Below are positions 27,201 through 34,253 of a DNA stretch of 64,000 nt, piece after piece. Both the position numbers and the translations under genes were made by a program. This DNA is from Ooceraea biroi (lineage: Eukaryota > Arthropoda > Insecta > Hymenoptera > Formicidae): positions 8,556,001 to 8,620,000 of the forward strand of contig NC_039519.1 of the NCBI RefSeq assembly GCF_003672135.1, read 5' to 3'. The notes beneath the pieces were generated by a model, which was given only the letters and a program-made list of their open reading frames with translations, was not told the origin of the DNA and did not search any database. How positions within the stretch are numbered: the first letter of the stretch is position 1; the number at the start of each line of letters is the position of its first letter.

Positions 27201-30200
27201 TCGCTAAGTTTAGAGCTGGTGATTTTAACCTTAAAGACCAAGAACGCTCGGGCAGACCCTCTACTACTGATGATGACCAAATCAAGACACTGATCGAGAA
27301 TAACCCGCGCTACACGACACGTGAATTAGCAGAGATACTGAAAATATCGAAAACCACTGTCCACGATCATGTAGTGAAGCTTGGTTACGTAAGTCGCTAT
27401 GATGTATGGGTTCCGCATAATTTGGCCGAAAAAATTTAATGGATCGCATTTCCATCTGCGACTCGCTGTACAAGCGCAACGAAAACGTACCATTTTTGAA
27501 GCAATTAGTGACGGGTGACGAAAAATGGATTTTACGACAATGTAGAACGAAAAAGATCCTGGGGTAAGCGAAATGAACCAGCATTAACCACTCCGAAAGC
27601 CGGCCTTCATCCAAAAAAGTCATGCTCTGTGTCTGGTGGGTTGGAAAGGAATCCTATATTATGAGCTCCTACCACACAACCAAACGATAAATGCAGATAA
27701 GTACTGCTCGCAACTGGACGAATTAAAGACAGCGATTCAGGAAAAACGTCCAGAATTAGCTAATAGGAAGGGCGTCGTGTTCCATCAGGACAATGCCAGA
27801 CCTCATGTTTCTTTGACTACCCGACAAAAATTGTTGGAGTTTGGCTGGGATGTGCTACCTCACCCACCGTATTCACCAGACATTGCACCTTCAGACTTTC
27901 ACTTATTTAGGTCTTTGCAAAATTCTCTTAGCGGCAAGAACTTCGACTCTTTGATCGACATAAAAAACCACCTTGAGGAGTTTTTCGCCGAGAAACCTAA
28001 GAAGTTCTGGGAGAATGAAATCTTCCAGTTGCGTGAAAGATGGACAAAAGTTGTGAAACAAAACGGTGCATACATAAGTCAATAAATATTTATCGACATA
28101 AAAAAATGTTGCCTTTGAATTTTCCTTCAAAATCGGCACGAACTTTCCGGACGACCCAATATATCTGATTTTTAATTTAATTATATGCATACGTACACAC
28201 ATGTATACCTTAATCAAGCGCTGTTCTACAACGATGCGCAGGCCTTGATATGATAAGAATCATCAACGAGGTGAGGGCGCGAGTCTATCGCGAGAGTGGC
28301 GTGGACGTGAACATGAGGATCGGCGTACACTCGGGCAACATAATATCCGGCATTCTGGGCACGAACAAATGGCAATACGACGTTTGGTCGCGCGACGTGG
28401 TGATAGCGAACAAGATGGAACAAACGGGGAAACCCGGCAAGGTCCATGTGACACAGCAAACGCTGGACCTCGTAAATGCTAATGACTACAACTGCGTGCC
28501 GGTTGACAGACTGGACGATGAGGTCTTACGGAAGTACGGAATACGTAGCTACCTCATCACGCCGTCCTTACCAGAAACGCCGACGCCAACTCTAAGGCAG
28601 GTGCGTGTCTCCCAGTGGCGTAGGAAAATTATAATTCGCATCTGACATGATTTTTCAAGTCAAATTCGAGTCAACGTTTTGATGTAAAGACATCAGCTTC
28701 ATTTGGTTGACGTACTTGCATGAAAATAGATGATAAATGTATACCTAAAATTTATGATTAACAATTTATTAATTAATATCACAATCTTCCTACACACACA
28801 CATTTATATATTTATTTAAAATTAAATTTAAAAAGATCTGCACGAATTTACGTTCTCAAGAAATCGCCGGTTGTACATTCAATCTCAGATTGGCTTATTG
28901 ATTTATAAAATATTTGTGATAATGATTGTCCTAATGATTCCACATTTGTCTGTCTTATGGTTCACGCTATACACTTTGTAGTTCCCGCAAAAGTCCGTGT
29001 TCAATGTTGAGCGAATCCTCCTACGCCACTGGTAATTCACATTGTCCTCTCGTCGAGCGAACTTCCATTGAGTGTTTCGCATCGTTAACAGGCGAACCTT
29101 GTTGCAGAACAGCGAGCACACTTTGAGGGTCATTAATTCGGAGTCGCCACCACTGTCGCCGTATTCCACTAACAAGCACTACGTGAAATTCTATAACGGG
29201 CGGTCCAATACCACCATGAGCACCACGTCCAGAGCAAGATTGACAGTTAACACTCAGGCGGACTTCTTCGCGAGCACTTACAGGCGGAGGACGCACTTTA
29301 TGGATTCCTGTTTGCGAGACTATCATTTGATGTTAAAAGCAGCGGACGCCGAGATGGAAAACGCTATTAATCAGATGCCACTCAGCAAATGGGAGTAAAT
29401 ATCTATTCAGATTTTATCTCCCATACCTGATATCCCATACAGCACGAAAACATTTCAGAAATATTTCAGAAGTATTTCATCTGACAGATGAAAGCATCTC
29501 ATAAGCATTGCAAAATGTTTCTGCAACAGTTATGAGACAACTCCGGAATAGCAAAATGTCCGCGACACTTGCATTCAAAACCTTATAGAAAGGTTGCCGA
29601 AAGGCATAGATCAATCTGCAACCTTTCTGAAATATTGCCGAAAGATTATTAAAATAGCTGAAATCTTTTTGATATATTACTGAAGGTTAATTGAAATAAT
29701 TTTGAAACTTTCCTATGATGTTGCACACAAATTACAAAGCTCTTATTCAAATTAATTGAAAATACTTCAGAAATTATATTGAAATTTATTATACGAGTAT
29801 TCAGAAGATTGCAAATACTAAAAAGTTATAATAAAAATTATATATAAAATGTATTTATTATTTTCATTGTACGTTTTTATTTAATATTTACAATCTAATT
29901 AATATAATAAATAATATTTTAAATAATATAGTATATACCCATACAGCACGAAAACATTTCAGAAATATTTCAGAAGTATTTCATCTGACAGATGAAAGCA
30001 TCTCATAAGCATTGCAAAATGTTTCTGCAACAGTTATGAGACAACTCCGGAATAGCAAAATGTCCGCGACACTTGCATTCAAAACCTTATAGAAAGGTTG
30101 CCGAAAGGCATAGATCAATCTGCAACCTTTCTGAAATATTGCCGAAAGATTATTAAAATAGCTGAAATCTTTTTGATATGTTACTGAAGGTTAATTGAAA

Positions 30201-32862
30201 TAATTTGGAAACTTTCCTATGATATTGCACACAAATTACAAAGCTCTTATTCAAATCAATTGAAAATACTTCAGAAATTATATTTAAATTTATTATACGA
30301 GTATTCAGAAGATTGCAAATACTAAAAAGTTATAATAAAAATTATATATAAAATGTATTTATTATTTTCATTGTACGTTTTTATTTAATATTTACAATCT
30401 AATTAATATAATAAATAATATTTTAAATAATATAGTATATACCCATACAGCACGAAAACATTTCAGAAATATTTCAGAAGTATTTCATCTGACAGATGAA
30501 AGCATCTCATAAGCATTGCAAAATGTTTCTGCAACAGTTATGAGACAACTCCGGAATAGCAAAATGTCCGCGACACTTGCATTCAAAACCTTATAGAAAG
30601 GTTGCCGAAAGGCATAGATCAATCTGCAACCTTTCTGAAATATTGCCGAAAGATTATTAAAATAGCTGAAATCTTTTTGATATGTTACTGAAGGTTAATT
30701 GAAATAATTTGGAAACTTTCCTATGATGTTGCACACAAATTACAAAGCTCTTATTCAAATCAATTGAAAATACTTCAGAAATTATATTGAAATTTATTAT
30801 ACGAGTATTCAGAAGATTGCAAATACTAAAAAGTTATAATAAAAATTATATATAAAATGTATTTATTATTTTCATTGTACGTTTTTATTTAACATTTGCA
30901 ATCTAATTAATACAATAAATATGCTTAATGAAAAAAATACATAATATATATAAGATGTATATAGATATGCACATACATAGCTAAACCAAGTATTCACCAA
31001 GTTTCCCTTTAAAAAGCGTCAATTGTTGGCACATTGACAAAGAGCCATTCTTATATTATATATTTCCCTTTTTCTTCCTCCAAATAGTTGATTAAAAGGA
31101 AAGAATTATATAGATGTATAATTCTCTGTTCAACCAACGCTTATATTTGAAAGAAAAAGAGGATACGTGAAGATAATGCATTTTTTTGTCAACTGGTAGC
31201 TTCACTAAAGATCGAATACTTGGTCTAGGTATATATAAATAATTTTACTTTTTACAATATTCACATTTTTTCAAATTTATTGCATGTGGTAGGTTTTAGA
31301 AACATTTCTGTTGCAACATTTCATATGACATATTGCGGAATCCTTTCAGAAATGTTGCACATGAAATGTGAAATCTTGAAATGATTTTAAAATCTTCCTG
31401 AAAGCTCTCTGTATTAATCGGTGCTGTATGGGACTGTCTTGTACTATATTTAAATATTCCAAGATCGTTAACAAATTAAATTAATACAAATTAAATTAAT
31501 ATGTTTAAAAATGAATTAAATACGCGATTAAATCCGCAATTATGTGACGTTTATCATAATAAAAAGTTCCAAGATACAAAAAATAAAGATAGTCGTAAGC
31601 CTCCATTCTTATGTATCTTCATTTTCGCAGACAATGGTGCAAATGGGAGCACATAAATCCACTTTTTTTAACGTTTCAACAATGGAGCTGGGAGATTCCA
31701 TTTCTGCGCGAACCAGATCCTCTTTTCAAGTTTTACATTGGCTGCGCAACCTTCGTGGTGTTCTTCATGGGACTCATGTACCTCGTGCCCGCGCTTGTGC
31801 GTTCTCAGTACGTATTTCGAAGAAGTTAGTTCGTCTGATGATTGCAATCTATCAATTTGTCATTAAATCAAAAAATCGTTGTACTTTTAGATGGCATCTG
31901 AGCACGATTGTCGGTTACTCCACAGCAATGTTGTTCTTGATAATCCTGATACCCCTTACGTGGATGCACTTTGTATGGAATCGCTGCAAGGACCCTCACG
32001 ATGAGCACGAAGGACACGTACCGCATCCGCGGAATAAAGTGCTGTATTTTCTGTATCAGACAAGCGTAAAGGTAGCTAACTGCTATTATTGCTAATTATT
32101 AAATTATTATAAAAATATATTGCATCATATATATTTTTTAGTATTTTTAATAACGAATATATGTTACCACCTATATTATTAAAAATACAAAAAAGGCGAA
32201 TATATGTTACAATTACATATACATTTATTATCTTATCATTCAACATCATTTCTTCTCAATTTACTAAAAATAATTGATGTAGGTTGTATGGAGTGCTCTT
32301 TTAAGGACTATTTTGTACCTGGTGATTACAATAATGCTAGCAGCCTGCGCCATGTTCGACATGATCGTAAGAACTCTCTTTGATTAATTCCTTTTGCGTT
32401 TATTATTATTTCATACGCGCGTTTGAGGATTATATTTTCCAACTTTCCTTCCCTGAGAATTAATTACCGTTACAGTTATTATTTATCGTTAATGTTTTGT
32501 CTTTTCTGCAAGAAAGACTCTCTCATAACGCGGTTACAAGTTCAAAATCCGTTTTACACGCAGTTCGCATGTGGGAGCGTGGAGCACTTGCCGCTTTTTC
32601 CGATTTTCAACATAACAGCGAAGCATAACACAACTCTCAAATCCAACATGTCGGAAATCGGTGTCCCCGAGTTACATTGCATATCTACACCTTGGGTAAG
32701 ATTATTTAGTAGGTACACGACGCAGACCTTTCTCCACCGCCCGTTTCAGCAGCCTCAGTGTTACGTCATCGATTTCCTTCTTGCAGCAAATGACGGAGAC
32801 TTGCTCGTTGGCGATCTTCACAAGCTTCCTTTTCCTACGAGTCCATTACGCCCTGAAAATCG
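2139..32862 (+). CDS. Transmembrane adenylyl cyclase, exons 1-15 (3' end missing)
   Basis: Class III membrane adenylyl cyclase (ATP to cyclic AMP, plasma membrane). Fifteen exons join in consistent phase to about 856 codons: N-terminal tail; six membrane helices (exons 2-5); C1 domain (exons 6-8) with the metal-binding Asp in ILYADVVNF, a second Asp in LGDCYYC, and KWQYDVWSRDV plus GKPGKVHVTQQT; a linker (exons 9-10); second membrane cassette (exons 11-15) with glycosylation sequons in the exon 14 loop. Family members run to roughly 1,100 residues or more. Here the reading stops at the apex of the inverted duplication, so the last helices and the whole C2 domain are absent. The C1 sequence looks closer to insect ACX-type than to rutabaga-type cyclases, but the subtype is uncertain. 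Intron 1 is about 14.8 kb and TE-filled. Part of exons 6-9 is duplicated inside the gene. Confidence 0.88.
2250..2464. other. Start of cyclase intron 1
   Basis: Intron sequence between the exon 1 donor and the first mariner. No feature seen. Confidence 0.7.
2465..3668 (-). mobile_element. mariner copy 2, 5'-truncated unit of a tandem
   Basis: Reverse-strand mariner whose 3' TIR is at 2465. On its 5' side it lacks the first 80-90 bp (TIR and part of the leader) and runs directly into the 3' TIR of copy 3 at 3669. The transposase is broken by the shared A-run frameshift, the TAG codon and a lost base near 3268. The left end is diverged (GGGTCATCC instead of GGGTCGTCC, plus a small insertion near 2513-2528). 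Together with copy 3 it forms a head-to-tail composite sharing one internal TIR. Confidence 0.9.
3669..4952 (-). mobile_element. mariner copy 3, full length
   Basis: A 1,284-bp reverse-strand mariner with both TIRs; TA follows the outer end at 4952. The N-terminal half (HTH) reads from 4768 down to 4391. The catalytic half contains VTGDEKWIIYDN and HRDNARPHVSL but has the shared frameshift, a TAG, and further frameshifts near 3972 and 4210. No transposase can be made from it. It lies in intron 1 of the cyclase. Confidence 0.93.
4953..6478. other. Intron 1 stretch without recognised gene
   Basis: AT-rich DNA with a GC- and CpG-richer patch at about 5500-5960. Short open frames occur on both strands of this patch, but none has recognisable domains or codon bias. 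It could hold an alternative promoter or first exon of the cyclase; nothing in the sequence proves it. Confidence 0.5.
6479..7959 (+). mobile_element. CCCATACAGCAC TIR element, 2 internal units
   Basis: Non-autonomous DNA element bounded by inverted CCCATACAGCAC / GTGCTGTATGGG ends and flanked by TA on both sides. The first part is a roughly 500-bp unit present twice (starting 6479 and about 6983), each headed by the same TIR sequence. A unique about 500-bp 3' part, shared by all copies, follows from about 7460. No transposase is visible. Orientation (+) is set by analogy with the copy at 29434. Superfamily unassigned. Confidence 0.8.
7960..9062. other. Intron 1 stretch, includes CpG-rich patch
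   Basis: At about 8100-8560 the sequence turns purine- and CpG-rich with a short CTG run (about 8319-8336), unlike the flanks. It might be an alternative promoter or leader exon. Open frames here lack recognisable domains and I do not call a gene. Confidence 0.45.
9063..12550. repeat. 268-bp tandem satellite, about 13 copies
   Basis: Head-to-tail array with unit starts (TAACATTTTGTAATATATAA) at 9063, 9331, 9599 and so on, period close to 268 bp. Units differ only by scattered substitutions and homopolymer length changes (for example 6 to 9 T in the run after GATCTCA). The unit is AT-rich and non-coding. The array sits inside cyclase intron 1 and ends near 12550, shortly before the inverted duplication begins. 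Such homogeneity points to recent amplification or gene conversion. Confidence 0.95.
12551..13497. other. Intron 1 stretch; inverted-duplication edge at 12789
   Basis: No gene recognised. From 12789 rightwards this sequence recurs in reverse orientation up to 53588, where an N gap begins. The 12789 boundary is therefore set by the gap and not by a sequence feature. Confidence 0.7.
13498..16414. mobile_element. TTAA fold-back element, 5 internal units
   Basis: Bounded by TTAA on both sides, with inverted termini of about 85-90 bp starting GGGGGGAGCCTG. Between the termini are five tandem units of about 545 bp (starting near 13590, 14140, 14690, 15230 and 15780). Each unit is itself an inverted repeat: two arms of roughly 230 bp around a spacer of about 110 bp. 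No open frame looks like a transposase. The TTAA target suggests a piggyBac- or Kolobok-mobilised non-autonomous element; which one cannot be told from the sequence. Confidence 0.85.
16415..17095. other. End of cyclase intron 1
   Basis: AT-rich intron ending in a pyrimidine-containing CTTTCAG acceptor at 17095. An 83-codon minus-strand open frame at 16510-16761 has no recognisable domain and is treated as chance. Confidence 0.6.
17096..17233 (+). CDS. Adenylyl cyclase exon 2 (TM1)
   Basis: 46 codons from KQFKYKNLEKLY through a hydrophobic helix (YLSIFVLLQLVLGFAYCL), donor GTGAGC. First membrane span of cassette 1. An identical copy lies at 49149-49286 on the other strand. Confidence 0.88.
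17408..17631 (+). CDS. Adenylyl cyclase exon 3 (TM2-TM3)
   Basis: Acceptor GGTTCAG, donor GTAAGC. Encodes VNMEECLPDLVVYCIVGALL and a second helix TYLPVMLSWLIVVLLVIGDL. Ends in phase 2. Inverted copy at 48751-48974. Confidence 0.9.
17632..18020. other. Cyclase intron 3, 5' part
   Basis: Intron sequence up to the CCCATACAGCAC element. Nothing else recognised. Confidence 0.6.
18021..20020 (-). mobile_element. CCCATACAGCAC TIR element, 3 internal units
   Basis: Same family as 6479-7959, in reverse orientation within cyclase intron 3 and flanked by TA. Three TIR-headed units end at 19023, 19528 and 20020. The unique end carries an expanded (AT)n tract. The counterpart in the clean reverse arm (45853-48361) has four units, which accounts for a 509-bp length difference. 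Confidence 0.85.
18199..18235. repeat. (AT)n microsatellite inside the TIR element
   Basis: A run of about 18 AT dinucleotides. The same place in the other copies has only a short TATATA, so the expansion is specific to this copy. Confidence 0.9.
20021..20465. other. Cyclase intron 3, 3' part
   Basis: Intron sequence ending in a pyrimidine-rich tract (CTTCCCTTTTTTCTTCTTTC) and the CAG acceptor of exon 4. Confidence 0.6.
20466..20622 (+). CDS. Adenylyl cyclase exon 4 (TM4-TM5)
   Basis: Starts PAYATHALLACYVFLP and runs through HAFVLGLTATMCYLTTLSLI to SNTSDYIAK; donor GTAAAT. Phase 2 in, phase 0 out. Inverted copy at 45251-45407. Confidence 0.9.
20742..20891 (+). CDS. Adenylyl cyclase exon 5 (TM6 and start of cytoplasmic part)
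   Basis: 50 codons: IITDAIYFACVNGLGLYF helix followed by a basic stretch (RRSFLDRRKCVE) leading into the catalytic region; donor GTAGGT. Inverted copy at 44982-45131. Confidence 0.9.
21096..21223 (+). CDS. Adenylyl cyclase exon 6 (helical lead-in to C1)
   Basis: EEQLTRSILPQHIVAKIKKD matches the LLxSILPxHVAxxM-type signal helix before the C1 domain of membrane cyclases. Donor GTAAGA after phase 2. Inverted copy at 44650-44777. Confidence 0.9.
21310..21557 (+). CDS. Adenylyl cyclase exon 7 (C1 catalytic core, first half)
   Basis: Contains NNVSILYADVVNFSGLT with the first metal-binding Asp, LVETLNDLFGSFD, and LRIKFLGDCYYCVSGVP with the second. Both catalytic Asp are intact in this copy. Donor GTAAAT. 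Copies: 26459-26706 (frameshifted) and 44316-44563 (clean, inverted). Confidence 0.95.
21744..23029 (+). mobile_element. mariner copy 4, full length (first of three)
   Basis: Forward mariner with both TIRs in cyclase intron 7, TA before the 5' TIR. It starts a three-unit head-to-tail tandem. Transposase coding is split by the shared A-run frameshift (22295-22300) and a TAG (22362-22364). Confidence 0.95.
21928..22955 (+). pseudogene. mariner transposase, broken (copy 4)
   Basis: Two-frame remnant of a DD34D mariner transposase. Residues 1-125 hold the HTH DNA-binding domain (YRKGKNASQATNSICSVYG, RTVRKWFAKFRAGDF, WVPHNL). The frame is then lost at a six-A run. The catalytic part resumes with VTGDEKWIIYDN (first Asp), FHRDNARPHVSL (second Asp) and YSPDIAPSDFHLF (third Asp, 34 residues after the second), ending KQKGAHISQ. 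The catalytic triad survives, so inactivation comes from one deleted base plus the TAG stop. Similarity to the cecropia subfamily (Hsmar1/SETMAR type) is from motif memory. Confidence 0.92.
23030..24223 (+). mobile_element. mariner copy 5, 5'-truncated (second of three)
   Basis: Starts directly after the 3' TIR of copy 4 at the join CCCAATACATATGCTTAAAG. The 5' TIR and leader (about 90 bp) are missing. Otherwise complete to its own 3' TIR. Carries the shared frameshift and TAG; the second catalytic motif reads FHLDNARPH. Confidence 0.93.
24224..25414 (+). mobile_element. mariner copy 6, 5'-truncated (third of three)
   Basis: Same join and truncation as copy 5; ends with the outer 3' TIR and TA. 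It lacks the TAG of copies 4 and 5, so the catalytic half stays open from 24693 to 25340 (215 codons), but still carries the A-run frameshift. One codon is deleted after GDEKW. Confidence 0.93.
24316..25340 (+). pseudogene. mariner transposase with a single frameshift (copy 6)
   Basis: HTH half at 24316-24693, catalytic half at 24693-25340. Apart from one missing base in the A-run and an in-frame loss of one Ile codon, this is the least damaged transposase in the first tandem. All three catalytic Asp are present (GDEKW, HQDNARPH, SPDIAPSD). Confidence 0.88.
25497..25855 (+). CDS. Adenylyl cyclase exon 8 (C1 core, second half), first copy
   Basis: Begins GLDMIRIINEVRARVYRESG and contains DVNMRIGVHSGNIISGILG, KWQYDVWSRDVVIANKME and GKPGKVHVTQQTLDLV, all C1 signatures of membrane cyclases. 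Donor GTGCGT. Copies at 28242-28600 (direct) and 42404-42762 (inverted). Confidence 0.93.
26236..26285 (+). CDS. Adenylyl cyclase exon 9 (micro-exon), first copy
   Basis: 50-nt exon FPQKSVFNVERILLRHW, phase 0 in and phase 2 out, between TTTGTAG and GTAATT. Its phase fits exons 8 and 10 exactly. Just downstream, at 26331, the sequence jumps back to exon 6, so this copy is cut off from exon 10. Confidence 0.55.
26459..26706 (+). pseudogene. Cyclase exon 7, duplicated and frameshifted
   Basis: Same sequence as 21310-21557 but with lost bases, including one G in the codon before the catalytic GDCYYC motif and an AG in the AKSCVDL region. It could not be translated in frame. The pattern (isolated indels over 600 bp including introns) looks like sequencing error and not decay. 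Confidence 0.8.
26880..28159 (+). mobile_element. mariner copy 7 (single unit in the duplicated segment)
   Basis: Full-length mariner whose 5' flank matches that of copy 4 and whose 3' flank matches that of copy 6. It lacks the TAG like copy 6, and has extra single-base errors near 27530 and 27637. It equals what the three-unit tandem would look like after collapse to one unit. Confidence 0.92.
28242..28600 (+). CDS. Adenylyl cyclase exon 8, second copy
   Basis: Identical in sequence to exon 8 at 25497-25855, 2,745 bp downstream. This copy is contiguous with exons 9 and 10, so it is the one to use for splicing into the second membrane cassette. Confidence 0.85.
28982..29031 (+). CDS. Adenylyl cyclase exon 9 (micro-exon), second copy
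   Basis: Same 50-nt exon as at 26236-26285, here 60 bp before exon 10, joined by a very short intron (29032-29091). The splice sites and phase are consistent; transcript data would be needed to be certain. Confidence 0.55.
29092..29394 (+). CDS. Adenylyl cyclase exon 10 (linker)
   Basis: RTLLQNSEHTLRVINSESPP through a Ser/Thr-rich linker to THFMDSCLRDYHLMLKAADA and NQMPLSKWE. The (M)ENAINQMPLSKWEQW segment, completed by exon 11, is the conserved cytoplasmic stretch before the second membrane cassette. Donor GTAAAT. Copies at 36505-36815 (noisy) and 41611-41913 (clean), both inverted. Confidence 0.88.
29434..31432 (+). mobile_element. CCCATACAGCAC TIR element, 3 internal units
   Basis: In cyclase intron 10. 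TIR-headed units start at 29434, 29938 and 30441; the unique 3' part runs from about 30915 to GTGCTGTATGGG at 31432. Here the flanks are not a clean TA pair (AT left, AC right), unlike the two copies at 6479 and 18021. No coding capacity. Confidence 0.85.
31631..31807 (+). CDS. Adenylyl cyclase exon 11 (TM7)
   Basis: QWCKWEHINPLFLTFQQWSW followed by DPLFKFYIGCATFVVFFMGL, the first helix of membrane cassette 2. Phase 2 in and out; donor GTACGT. Confidence 0.88.
31891..32071 (+). CDS. Adenylyl cyclase exon 12 (TM8)
   Basis: WHLSTIVGYSTAMLFLIILI helix continuing to TWMHFVWNRCKDPHDEH and a cytoplasmic-type tail ending QTSVK. Donor GTAGCT, phase 0 out. Confidence 0.87.
32283..32366 (+). CDS. Adenylyl cyclase exon 13 (TM9)
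   Basis: 28 codons, VVWSALLRTILYLVITIMLA ACAMFDMI, all hydrophobic. Acceptor GATGTAG, donor GTAAGA. Confidence 0.85.
32513..32695 (+). CDS. Adenylyl cyclase exon 14 (extracellular loop)
   Basis: 61 codons from KDSLITRLQVQNPFYTQFAC to HCISTPW, with Asn-Ile-Thr and Asn-Thr-Thr sequons fitting the glycosylated loop of cassette 2. Donor GTAAGA. Confidence 0.85.
32772..32862. other. Apex spacer of the inverted duplication
   Basis: About 90 bp present once, between GTTACGTCATCG (ends 32771) and its reverse complement starting at 32863. It holds the acceptor and coding part of exon 15. Confidence 0.9.
32787..32862 (+). CDS. Adenylyl cyclase exon 15, truncated at palindrome apex
   Basis: QMTETCSLAIFTSFLFLRVH YALKIG, the next membrane helix, cut when the sequence turns into the reverse copy at about 32863. 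After that join the frame hits TGA at once. The remaining helices and C2 domain are absent. Confidence 0.85.
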
Positions 32863-34130
32863 GATGACGTAACACTGAGGCCTGCTTGAAACGGGCGGTT
32901 GGAAGAAAGGTCTGCGTCAGTTACCTACTACAATCAATCTTACCCAAGTGTAGATATGCAATTAACTCGCCGGGACACCGATTTCCACCATGTTGGATTT
33001 GAGAGTTGTGTTATGCTTCGCTGTTATGTTGAAAATCGGAAAAAGCGGGCAAGTGCTCCACGCCCACATGTGCGAACTGCGTGTAAAACGGATTTTGAAC
33101 CTTGTAACCGCGTTATGAAGAAAAGAGAGTCTTTCTTGCAGAAAGACCAAAACAATTTAACGATAAATAATAACTGAACGGTTATTAATTACTCAGGGAA
33201 CGGAAAGTTGGAAAATATTAATCCTCAAACGCGCGTATGAAATAATTAATAAAACGCCAAAAGGAATTAATCAAAGAGATGTCTTAAGATCAGTCGAACA
33301 TGGCGCAGGTGCTAGCATGTATTGTATACTCACCAGGTACAAAATAGTTCCTTAAAGAGCACTCCATACAACCTACATCAATTATTTTTAATAAATTGAG
33401 AAGAAATGATGTGAATGATAAGATAATAAGATGATTATGTAATTGTAACATATATTCGCCTTTTTTGTATTTTTAATATATAGGTAGGTAACATTAATTC
33501 GTTATCTCAAAAAATTACTAAAAAATATAATGATGCAATATATTTTTATAATAATTTAATAATTTAGCAATAATAGCAGTTAGCTACCTTACGCTTGTCG
33601 ATACAAGAAAAACAGCACCTTTTATTCCGCGGATGCGCGTACGTGTCCTTGTAGCTCATCGTGAGGGTCCTTGCAGCGATTCCATTACAAAAGTGCATCC
33701 ACGTAAAGGGGTATTTGTATCAGGATTATACAAGAACAACACATGTGCTGTGGAGTAACGCAATCGTGTCCTAAGATGCCATCTAAAAGTACAACGATTT
33801 TTTGATTTAATGAACAAATTTGAGAGATTGCACATCATCAGACGAACTAACTTCTATCGAAATACCGTACTGAAGACTGCACAACGCTGGGCACGAGGTA
33901 CATGGGTCCCGATGAAGAACACCACGAAAGGTTCGCGCAGCCAATTAAAATTGAAAGAGAGGACTGGTTTCGCGCAGAAATGGAATCTCCCAGCCCATGT
34001 TGAAACGTTAAAAAAGTGATTTATGTGCCCATTTGCCAACCATTGCTGCGAAAAATGAACCGATACATAAGAATGGAGGCTTACGACTATCTTTATTTTT
34101 GTATCTTGGAACTTTTCTATATGCATAAAC
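32863..34130 (-). pseudogene. Noisy inverted copy of cyclase exons 14-11
   Basis: Reverse complement of about 31600-32771 with frequent indels and substitutions: exon 14 near 32942-33140, exon 13 near 33280-33370, exon 12 near 33590-33785, exon 11 near 33870-34045. Errors fall equally in exons and introns and are mostly single-base, so this looks like raw-read error and not pseudogene decay. Confidence 0.85.
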
Positions 34131-34253
34131 AGTCACATAATTGCGGATTTAATCGCGTGATTTAATTCATTTTTAACATATTAATTTAATTTTGTATTAT
34201 AATTTAATTGTGTTAACGATCTCGAATAATTTAAATATTATACAAGACAGTCG

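Larger units (their letters stand above)
26331..29091 (+). repeat. Internal direct duplication of cyclase exons 6-9
   Basis: At 26331 the intron before exon 10 breaks and sequence from the 3' part of exon 6 (21187 on) starts again. It then runs through exon 7, one mariner, exon 8 and exon 9 to exon 10. The stretch 26340-26980 has many single-base losses relative to 21190-21840, whereas 28160-29090 is nearly identical to 25415-26330. One mariner lies here against three in the first copy. Likely two haplotype versions placed in series. Confidence 0.85.

Noticed and set aside
29021..29326. Open frames on the minus strand opposite exon 10 (also 28903-29175)
   Set aside because: Antisense shadows of exon 9/10 coding sequence; the + strand frame matches the cyclase and has splice sites.
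32423..33177. Separate small genes around the apex
   Set aside because: They are exon 14/15 of the cyclase and their reverse copy; frames read across introns.
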